Positions 40,687 to 46,737 of a stretch of 46,737 nucleotides of DNA are shown piece after piece; positions within the stretch are counted from its first letter, which is position 1; each line of letters starts with the position of its first letter. A model generated the notes under the pieces. That model searched no databases. It was not told where the DNA came from and worked only from the letters and a program-made list of their open reading frames with translations. Location of the stretch: positions 1-46,737 of the forward strand of contig NZ_AUZM01000050.1 in NCBI RefSeq assembly GCF_000478195.2. Reading direction: 5' to 3'. The DNA is from Lyngbya aestuarii BL J (GTDB lineage: Bacteria; Cyanobacteriota; Cyanobacteriia; Cyanobacteriales; Microcoleaceae). The position numbers and the translations under genes were made by a program.

Positions 40687-42153
40687 TTAGATTGAGATCC
40701 AAGCATCCACAAGTATTTCTTCGGGGGTATTCTGGACAAATCCTAAGACTGTATTTTCTAAAGTATTACGGATTAAAATACCTGAATTTCCGGCGAATTC
40801 CAAGAATTCTAAACTTAAGTTTTCTGCTGTTAATCCGGCTGTGAGTCCAATGCGATCGCCAGAGTTAAAATCAGTAATAATATCGACTTCAGCTAGACCA
40901 CTGACTGCGGTTGAGGTGGATAAAATAAACAAATCTTCACCATTTCCTCCTGTTAAAATATCCTGTCCTCTATCTCCACTCAACGTATCTTGACCCTCAC
41001 CTCCACTGAGGATATCATCCTCTTGACCACCAAACAAGTTATCATTTCCACTTCCCCCTTCTAGGCTATCATTTCCCCGATTTCCATAAATCAAATCATC
41101 GCCATTCCCACCATTAATGGTATCATGATCTCGCCCCCCAAATAACGTATCTTCTCCACTGAAACCCTCGAGTTGATCATTTCCCTGGTTTCCATTTAAA
41201 AGATCACTTTCCTGACTTCCCTGAATCAAATCTTCTTCACTATTTGATAACGCGATCGTTTCCTCTATCCAAGTTGAATAAATTGAGACTCGGGTATCAC
41301 TAAAAAACTCTCCGAAACTGGTATCATTTTCATCGGTAACGTCAACTGTCGGATCAAATGGACTTTGACCAAAAGAGCTTATTCCTGCTATTTTTCCATC
41401 AATAAAAGCGGGTGCGCCTGAATCTCCGCCACTAATTCCAACTTCTTCGACACCTAATCCTAAGTCTACAATACCATATTCTACCCCAAAAGCATCATTG
41501 AAAAACGAACCATTATCAAAGTCATAAGCGAGTTGAGATCCGAGTACAATATTACTTTGAGGATCATCATTAAAAATATCACTAAAAGCATCATAGCGAT
41601 TTTTTCCTTTGCGCTTAATTAGATTGACATCATTAAAATTTTCTCCTGTCCATCCGGTTCCACTTGTCCCATATCCAACTTTTTCAAAGACTTGACCCAC
41701 TTCATTAAACTGAGTATAAATTTGATAACGATCTGCTTCTATTGGCGCAGTTTTAGAGAGTTCAATAATAGCAATATCCGAGTTATTGTCATAGTCTGAA
41801 CGCCAATTGGGATGAACAAAAATTTGTTTAGCGGGGATAGAAATTCGACCTGTGGGTAAATCAAAAAATACGGTATAATCGCTCTTATTAGGATTAAGAT
41901 TGGGTGTATCATCAATATTGTTAAAACAGTGAGCAACAGTGAGAATATGACGACCTGTGTAGAGCAATGATCCGGTACAGTCAATCTCTCCATTCATTCC
42001 CCATGCGACAACTCCATCAAAACCTGTTCCGGGTTGAATAAGTGAGCGAGGTTCATTGGGGTTATTTGTAGAAACAACAATTCGGGAACGACGCCGACTA
42101 TCTAAGGATAAAGAAGATTCTGTCATGTTTAAATAATTTAAAAAAAAAGACAT
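40687..42153 (-). CDS. Trypsin-like serine protease with C-terminal RTX repeats
   Basis: A 488-residue protease of the S1 (chymotrypsin) type followed by RTX repeats. The triad is His in LTVAHCFNN (about residue 75), Asp in NNSDIAIIELSK (about 126) and Ser in GISGGDSGAPAF (about 243). RTX nonapeptides occupy about 320-400 (GNQGNDQLEG, GGRDHDTING, GGSGNDNLFG, GGEGQDTLSG). Next come DLFILSTSTAVSG and DIITDFNSGDRIGLT, the serralysin-C-like end expected for type I secretion. Unlike the other two RTX proteins here, the RTX module is C-terminal. No Sec signal is seen. An internal ATG at 42126 could also serve as the start. It acts outside the cell; substrate unknown. Confidence 0.88.
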   Translation of the reverse strand: MSFFLNYLNMTESSLSLDSRRRSRIVVSTNNPNEPRSLIQPGTGFDGVVAWGMNGEIDCTGSLLYTGRHILTVAHCFNNIDDTPNLNPNKSDYTVFFDLPTGRISIPAKQIFVHPNWRSDYDNNSDIAIIELSKTAPIEADRYQIYTQFNEVGQVFEKVGYGTSGTGWTGENFNDVNLIKRKGKNRYDAFSDIFNDDPQSNIVLGSQLAYDFDNGSFFNDAFGVEYGIVDLGLGVEEVGISGGDSGAPAFIDGKIAGISSFGQSPFDPTVDVTDENDTSFGEFFSDTRVSIYSTWIEETIALSNSEEDLIQGSQESDLLNGNQGNDQLEGFSGEDTLFGGRDHDTINGGNGDDLIYGNRGNDSLEGGSGNDNLFGGQEDDILSGGEGQDTLSGDRGQDILTGGNGEDLFILSTSTAVSGLAEVDIITDFNSGDRIGLTAGLTAENLSLEFLEFAGNSGILIRNTLENTVLGFVQNTPEEILVDAWISI

Positions 42154-42232
42154 CTAAAATGGGAATACACGAGTTACAATACTATCAAAATTGAATCAGT
42201 GGATGCCAATCATTTCAAAGCCACATTAAACA

Positions 42233-43150
42233 ATGAAACTGAATCAACGCTATCAAACTCTTAAACAACGATTTCTAGACCTTGATGATTTTCCCTTAGA
42301 GTTTTTAGAAACGTCTCGCAATCTCTTTGACTTCAATGACCGAAGAATTGTTCCTAAGCGGTTTGAAGTTTGGACAACCTTAGTCGGGCTTCCCCTTCCC
42401 CCGTCGCTAACAACAAAATTTCAATCTTTGTTTAATCAAATTATTCAGTTGCTTCCTAATTCTACTCGATTTTATCAAGTTCAGCCACAAAACTATCACT
42501 GGGAACTGTTTATTATCAAACGACCCCAGTCAGAAATAGAACCCACGTTATTGACTCAAACCCCAGAAATTATACAAGCCATCTTAAATAATGTTCAACC
42601 TTTTAAAATGTCTTATCGGGGATTTTTAATCACACCCGATGGCACCATAATTGTCAAAGGATAGGTCAAATTTGATCAACTACGAGAACAATTATCTCAA
42701 CAAATCCCTTGGGCTTCTCCCCAACAATCTAATCTCGGACATATCTCCCTCGGACGAATTCTTGATCCCGTGGGTGAAGTTTATTTTCAGGAACTCAAAG
42801 CATTCGTTCAAACCTCTGAAAAAGAAGACTATGGCGAACTCAATATTAATTGTGCTAAATACGTTCACGAAAGCCAATGGTATATGGAAGACCAAGAGGT
42901 GATTGCCACATTTAACTTTGGGTAAGGTCAGTGGTACGGACAATTCATAAATTTTCCCTATACGGGTCACTGTAAAAACTGTCACAATTCGGAATCTTTT
43001 CAGGTTCTTTTTCCGTCTATTTATGAAGAAATTGCCCAAACTTTAAACAGCATTGAGTTGATGAAAGATCCTGAACTCAATGAGGGCAAACTGAAACAGA
43101 TGAGTGATGCAGAGACTGAGATTTGCCACTCACCTCACTTGATAATTTGA
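42233..43150 (+). pseudogene. 2H-phosphoesterase-like gene broken by two in-frame stops
   Basis: Three protein-like segments lie in one frame, separated by TAG 42662 and TAA 42923. Segment 1 (143 aa) contains YHWELFII. Segment 2 has NLGHISLGRIL, a good HxSx motif of LigT-like 2H phosphoesterases, and ends SQWYMEDQEVIATFNFG. The two HxS/T motifs needed for 2H activity would be HWEL (degenerate) and HISL. Segment 3 (GQWYGQFINFPYTGHCKNCH and on) runs to TGA 43148, 17 nt before the next gene. Both stops are one C-to-T step from Gln codons. The reading stays in frame throughout, so this reads as recent loss, though suppression is not excluded. Family call is tentative. Confidence 0.6.
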
Positions 43151-43167
43151 TTGAGAGAAAACCTACT

Positions 43168-43908
43168 ATGTCCGTTGCTCGTCTATCTTCTTCTTCCTGG
43201 GGTCTATTTACCGCTTTATCACTGGGTATAGGCCTTGTTGGTTTAGTCAATTTTTCCCAAACCCCGCCCGTTATTGCCCAAGAACAACAAATGAGAACAT
43301 TAACTGTTAGTGGTCAAGGTACTGTTAATATTCCGACGTCTCTAACTCAAGTTCAACTGGGTGTAGAAGTGCAGGGAAAAACAGCCGATCAAGTTCAACA
43401 ATTTGCCGCCAAACGCACCTCAGCCGTGGTAGAGTTATTGCGATCGCGTAATGTTGAGAAACTAGAAACCACCGGAATTCGTCTCAACCCAAACTATAGT
43501 TATCGCAACGACCAACAACAGTTAACGGGATACTCAGCAACCAATACCGTTAGTTTCCGTATGCCCACCGACAAAGTTGGAAGTTTGATGGATGATGCAG
43601 TCAAAGCCGGAGCAACCCGTATTGATCGGATTAGCTTTGTTGCGGCCGATAATGCCATAGAAGCGGCTCAACAACAAGCATTGAAACAGGCGACTCAAGA
43701 AGCCCAACGTCAAGCCGATGCCGTTCTCGATACGCTGAATTTAACCAAACGGGAAATTGTCGGTATTCAAGTTAATAACGCCAGCGCACCACCGCCTCGC
43801 CCGCTGATGATGCGTCAGGCGAATATGGTCGCCGAACAAGCAGACACGCCTGTTATTGGGGGAGAACAGCAAGTTCAAGCCTCCGTTACTTTGCAGATTC
43901 GCTATTAG
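43168..43908 (+). CDS. SIMPL-domain (DUF541) exported protein
   Basis: A 246-residue exported protein of the SIMPL/DUF541 family. A signal peptide (SWGLFTALSLGIGLVGLVNF) ends near VIAQE. The core pattern is MRTLTVSGQGTVNIPTSLTQ, LGVEVQGKTADQVQQF, TTGIRLNPNYSY, TGYSATNTVSFRM and ATRIDRISFVAADN, with a closing QVQASVTLQIRY. Members are periplasmic or outer-membrane associated and linked to stress tolerance in some bacteria, mechanism unclear. ATG 43168 is preferred; an upstream in-frame start at 43123 adds a tail with no signal-peptide character. Confidence 0.88.
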   Translation: MSVARLSSSSWGLFTALSLGIGLVGLVNFSQTPPVIAQEQQMRTLTVSGQGTVNIPTSLTQVQLGVEVQGKTADQVQQFAAKRTSAVVELLRSRNVEKLETTGIRLNPNYSYRNDQQQLTGYSATNTVSFRMPTDKVGSLMDDAVKAGATRIDRISFVAADNAIEAAQQQALKQATQEAQRQADAVLDTLNLTKREIVGIQVNNASAPPPRPLMMRQANMVAEQADTPVIGGEQQVQASVTLQIRY

Positions 43909-44056
43909 ACGTTAAGTTTTGTATCCCCAGTTGAGGCTGATAATAGCCTGATAGTAAGCGTTCAGGCTTCCTAGAGAACCCAGAGGTGAAAATTTCAGGT
44001 GGAGCCGGACAGGTAAAATCAGAGGGCAATTGTGAAAAGTGTTCGATTCTGTGTTT

Positions 44057-44413
44057 ATGCCCATTGCTCCCCTGACGTTAAATTTAATTCAAGGCTCAGT
44101 TTCCGTTAGTTTTACTCCAGAAGCGGCTCTGGGCTTAAAAGCAGCCCTTGATGAGTTGATGCAGCAACTCAAAGCGGTTGCGATGAAGTCTACTTCCGGT
44201 ACAACGGGGAAGCCCACCCCACAAAAATCAATGGAATATCAACATACGGGAGATGTATTTTTAGAAGTATTTTGTAATCCCAATATTTGGCCGAGTCCGT
44301 TTGCTGCGAAGTTACTGATTACAGTCCGAGATGACCGTATTAAGGTGAACAGTGAAGCTGAATTGACTCGGATTATTGAAGATGTCAATCAGTATATCGA
44401 GCAGGTCTGCTAA
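44057..44413 (+). CDS. Conserved cyanobacterial hypothetical protein
   Basis: A 118-residue soluble protein of no known function. The opening PIAPLTLNLIQGSVSVSFTP resembles a beta strand pair, followed by an alanine-rich helix (EAALGLKAALDELMQQL). A linker TSGTTGKPTPQKS precedes the second half, VFLEVFCNPNIWPSPFAAKL and LLITVRDDRIKVNSEAEL. The start is taken at ATG 44057; an in-frame GTG at 44039 is possible. It stands alone. Confidence 0.68.
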   Translation: MPIAPLTLNLIQGSVSVSFTPEAALGLKAALDELMQQLKAVAMKSTSGTTGKPTPQKSMEYQHTGDVFLEVFCNPNIWPSPFAAKLLITVRDDRIKVNSEAELTRIIEDVNQYIEQVC

Positions 44414-44525
44414 AAAGATAATGAGTTTATAGCTCAAATGAGCGACCTAGTGTTAAGATGTTCACCCAACTTGACTGATTTCTAACGAGACGGTCAGTTT
44501 TTTATCCACTCATGTTCTGATTCTC

Positions 44526-44921
44526 ATGAATGCCGATAACTTAACTCAAATTTTACACCAAGGGTTCCGCGTCACACTCGGCGCAACCTCCTCTATGATT
44601 GAAATGCTACAAGATTCGCACAAGCGAAATGAGAATCTAGAAAAAATTCAGTCTCAATGGAGTCAGCTTGCCCAGGAGTGGGCTGAAAAAGGAGAACAAA
44701 CCGAGGAAGAAGCTCGCAAGTTTGTTGATACAATCTTAGAGCAACAAAGCAATTCTGGTGCTACTGAGACGACAACTTCAACGTCTTCATCGTCTATGAC
44801 TACAACCCCAGTCTCGGTTTCTGAACCTGACTCGGCTGAAGACCTTCAAGAACTCACCGCTCAAATTGCCGCTTTGCGACTCGAGTTAGAACGTCTACGG
44901 GGTTCTGAGTCTTCTAACTAA
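44526..44921 (+). CDS. Hypothetical helical protein (phasin-like character)
   Basis: A 131-residue protein. Residues about 1-75 are a long amphipathic helix region (GFRVTLGATSSMIEMLQDSH, NLEKIQSQWSQLAQEWAEKG, EEEARKFVDTILEQQ). A Ser/Thr-rich spacer (TETTTSTSSSSMTTT) is followed by a terminal coiled coil (LQELTAQIAALRLELERLRG). Size and helix content recall phasins and other surfactant-like granule proteins of cyanobacteria, but no signature proves it. ATG 44526 is assigned; its upstream region lacks a strong SD. Confidence 0.62.
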   Translation: MNADNLTQILHQGFRVTLGATSSMIEMLQDSHKRNENLEKIQSQWSQLAQEWAEKGEQTEEEARKFVDTILEQQSNSGATETTTSTSSSSMTTTPVSVSEPDSAEDLQELTAQIAALRLELERLRGSESSN

Positions 44922-45053
44922 AAGAACTAGCACACACTTTAACTTTGAACGCTCGATATATTGAAAGTCGAATCGTAGAAAGAAGATTCCCTCGGGTTAA
45001 CTCCGGGGGAGTATTATATTTAGGGGATTAAGTCACAAAGGATAAGTACAGTC

Positions 45054-45506
45054 ATGGAAAATCTTAAAAAAATTAATGAGCAACTCTCAATTGCGACTAA
45101 TCAAGTTACACCGACCCAATTGCAACAAGCAGCACAAGCCGGGTTTAAATCCGTGCTAAACTTTCGATCTCCTCAAGAAGAAGGTTTCCTCAGTGATGAG
45201 GAGAAACAAGCAGAAGCAGCCGGATTAGAATATGTTAATCTTCCCGTCAAACCTAATGGGATTACAGAGGAACTTGCCGATAAAATTATACAACAAATTG
45301 ATTACCTTCCGAAACCTGTCTTACTCCATTGTAAAAGTGGATTGCGTTCGGGTGCAATGGGGTTAATGTATATTGCGATTAAAGAAAATATATCGGCAGA
45401 TACCATCCTAGAACAGGGTAAAGAAATGGGTTTTGATTGCAATACATTTCCGCAAATGAAGGAGTTTTTAATCACTTATATTTCTAAACATTCAAACAAT
45501 CATTAA
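45054..45506 (+). CDS. DSP/PTP-like phosphatase (BLH/DUF442 family)
   Basis: A 150-residue protein with the cysteine-phosphatase loop HCKSGLRS, matching HCX5R(S/T), at about residues 91-98. The N-terminal part (NEQLSIATNQVTPTQLQQAA, then GFKSVLNFRSPQEE) matches the DUF442/beta-lactamase-hydrolase-like group. Members include proteins fused to metallo-beta-lactamase persulfide dioxygenases, and free-standing forms of this kind. It may act on phosphotyrosine or on sulfane sulfur; the exact substrate is not known. A SD-like AAAGGATAAG precedes ATG 45054. The DUF2243 membrane protein follows after 46 nt. Confidence 0.85.
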   Translation: MENLKKINEQLSIATNQVTPTQLQQAAQAGFKSVLNFRSPQEEGFLSDEEKQAEAAGLEYVNLPVKPNGITEELADKIIQQIDYLPKPVLLHCKSGLRSGAMGLMYIAIKENISADTILEQGKEMGFDCNTFPQMKEFLITYISKHSNNH

Positions 45507-45552
45507 TTCATCCGAATCTCACTGAAATTAGGCGACAAGGAGTTATAAAATA

Positions 45553-46044
45553 ATGACAAATGAAACAAGCAAGCAAAACTTAGACTCGACTACTTCCGAA
45601 AGTAAAATGTTAATTTTTGCAAGTTTTTTACTCGGCTTTGGTTTGGGCGGGTTTATCGATGGAATTGTATTGCATCAGTTGTGGCAATGGCACCACATGA
45701 TCGCCAATCTCGTCCCCACAAATACCCTCGCCGGATTAGAAACAAATACTGTTGCGGATGGTGTTTTTAATGCTGGAATGTTTACAATTACTGTAGCGGG
45801 TTTAGGTTTGTTGTGGAAAAGTATTAAGCAAAATCCCAGTTTTTCACTGTCAACTCGCGCATTTATTGGCTGGAATCTAATAGGTTGGGGAGGATTTAAT
45901 TTATTTGATAGTGTTGTTTTTCATGCGATCTTGAGATTGCATCATATTCGCCAAGTTCCCAACTTTATTATATACGATATAAGCTTTTTTTTGATCGGAG
46001 GTTTCCTGATTTTAGCGGGAATTGTTTTAACCCGAAAAAATTAA
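45553..46044 (+). CDS. DUF2243 membrane protein
   Basis: A 163-residue protein with four predicted membrane helices: FASFLLGFGLGGFIDGIVLH, AGMFTITVAGLGLLWKSI, FIGWNLIGWGGFNLFDSVVF and IIYDISFFLIGGFLILAGIV. The family signatures are GFGLGGFIDGIVLHQLWQWH near the start and the central HH pairs in WQWHHM and LRLHHIRQVP. The conserved histidines could bind metal, though no role is established for DUF2243. It may be co-transcribed with the phosphatase upstream, from which it is 46 nt away and preceded by an AGGAGT ribosome-binding site. Confidence 0.88.
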   Translation: MTNETSKQNLDSTTSESKMLIFASFLLGFGLGGFIDGIVLHQLWQWHHMIANLVPTNTLAGLETNTVADGVFNAGMFTITVAGLGLLWKSIKQNPSFSLSTRAFIGWNLIGWGGFNLFDSVVFHAILRLHHIRQVPNFIIYDISFFLIGGFLILAGIVLTRKN

Positions 46045-46135
46045 CCTGAGACAAGTGGGGTGGGTTGATTCAGGTTTCTGCCTCAAAAACATAGATTTCT
46101 ACACAATAACCCCTACATTGGTGGATGTGGAATAG

Positions 46136-46164
46136 TTGCAGGTTCGTTATTCTTGTGATATACT
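46136..46164 (+). promoter_or_regulatory. Extended -10 promoter-like element before the nucleotidyltransferase
   Basis: TTGCAG (46136-46141) and TATACT (46159-46164) are separated by 17 nt. TGA lies just before the -10, giving an extended -10 (TGNTATACT). The -10 matches 5 of 6 and the -35 three of 6. It lies about 65 nt before ATG 46230. Confidence 0.4.
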
Positions 46165-46229
46165 ACAAACATAATACAGTTTTATACAAGTGAGGAACGA
46201 TCAGCAGAAGTTGTTCGTTTAACTAATTA

Positions 46230-46737
46230 ATGAATCGTGAAGACATTGAAAATAGAACGGTTTTAATTGCCTTAACAGGTTCACGAGGTTATGGGTTAGA
46301 AACAGCTACCTCTGACTATGACTATCGCGGCATTTTTATTGCGACAAAACCCTATTATTTGGGATTAAGTCACATCGAACAACAGGATAAAGGCTGGGAT
46401 ACAACCCCATCTCAAACGTTTCCTTATTTAGCCAAAGATACCTGTATCTATGAACTCAGAAAGTTCTTAAAATTAGCGATTGATAATAATCCCAATATTT
46501 TAGAATTATTCTGGTTTAAAGACTATGTTCACCTGACAGAAGTAGGAAAAATATTGCAGCAACATCGACAATTATTTCTTTCTAAACGCATCAAACAAAC
46601 CTATTCGGGTTATGGTTACGCCCAAATCAAAAAGTTAGAATCTCATCGTCGTTGGTTACTCAATCCTCCCCAACATCAACCCACTGCGGCTGAATTTGGA
46701 TTGGTAGAAAAGCCGCCTCTAAATGTTAGCCAGATTA
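46230..46737 (+). CDS. Nucleotidyltransferase (COG3541/YcgL-like), partial
   Basis: The right edge of the window cuts this gene; 169 codons are visible. The N-terminus has the nucleotidyltransferase pocket LTGSRGYGLETATSDYDYRG, where GS and DYDYRG supply the catalytic Ser and metal-binding Asp residues of the Pol-beta superfamily. ELRKFLKLAIDNNPNILELF follows, a family helix. COG3541 members include predicted RNA-repair-associated nucleotidyltransferases, but specificity is unknown. ATG 46230 is taken as start; no strong SD precedes it. The rest of the protein lies outside the window. Confidence 0.82.
   Translation, partial: MNREDIENRTVLIALTGSRGYGLETATSDYDYRGIFIATKPYYLGLSHIEQQDKGWDTTPSQTFPYLAKDTCIYELRKFLKLAIDNNPNILELFWFKDYVHLTEVGKILQQHRQLFLSKRIKQTYSGYGYAQIKKLESHRRWLLNPPQHQPTAAEFGLVEKPPLNVSQI

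Noticed and set aside
8958-43150. Reassigned stop codons (TAG and TAA as Gln) as the explanation for the two broken genes
   Set aside because: Dozens of intact genes in the window end at TAA or TAG at the normal family length, so these codons act as stops.
1-46737. tRNA, rRNA or phage-integration signs
   Set aside because: A read-through on both strands found no cloverleaf, rRNA-like or integrase sequence. A short tRNA could be missed by eye.

Overview
The window reads as chromosome of a filamentous, probably oscillatorialean, cyanobacterium. This rests on Psb28, a CBS-CP12 fusion, a CpcT/CpeT-type bilin lyase, several families almost confined to cyanobacteria (DUF1400 hydrolase, DUF2358, DUF760, DUF4359, DUF29, Uma2), recurrent HIP1 octamers (GCGATCGC) and a moderate, AT-leaning composition. 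Species cannot be fixed from the sequence alone.

Layout. 1-320: 3' end of an IS200/IS605-type tnpB with its right-end hairpin. 360-4540: class I ribonucleotide reductase, nrdA and nrdB. nrdA is split by a 402-nt ORF-less group I intron (1452-1853) that can be folded by eye. Two NrdR-box-like sites lie upstream, and an attenuator-like set of pairing arms lies between nrdA and nrdB. 4550-6565: RTX-subtilisin protease. 7035-9436: tadA, plsC, a conserved hypothetical, a decayed TPR gene and a small membrane protein. 9426-12420: a defence or stability patch with an orphan C5-cytosine methyltransferase, a vapBC-like pair, and a second toxin-antitoxin pair whose toxin is frameshifted and which sits between two diverged ~100-bp direct repeats. 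12669-17914: a large RTX lipase-like protein, a PEP-CTERM protein, and a compact HTH-NB-ARC NTPase preceded by two 15-nt direct repeats spaced 30 nt apart.

18047-27800: psb28 and an allA-like gene in tandem, a DUF1400 hydrolase, small exported proteins, a GNAT acetyltransferase, a sensor kinase, a zinc alcohol dehydrogenase and an ABC exporter. 28100-36070: Uma2 nuclease, hisG, a GST, an OmpR-family regulator, a SAM methyltransferase, DUF29, a metallophosphoesterase, a thioredoxin-fold protein, DUF4359 with a 9-bp coding minisatellite, and an M48 peptidase. 36196-46737: CpcT/CpeT-like protein with a possible lipobox, CBS-CP12, pentapeptide protein, DUF2358, DUF760, rhodanese, trypsin-RTX protease, a broken 2H-phosphoesterase-like gene, a SIMPL protein, two hypotheticals, a DSP/PTP-like phosphatase, DUF2243 and the start of a nucleotidyltransferase.

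Most genes are single-gene units of mixed function. The clearest functional units are nrdAB, the two toxin-antitoxin modules, and psb28-allA by spacing. The most notable items are the nrdA intron, the repeat-flanked toxin-antitoxin cassette, the NTPase with its upstream repeats, the CBS-CP12 protein lacking one canonical CP12 cysteine, and three RTX enzymes that carry the same RTX module at opposite ends. No tRNA, rRNA or CRISPR array was seen.
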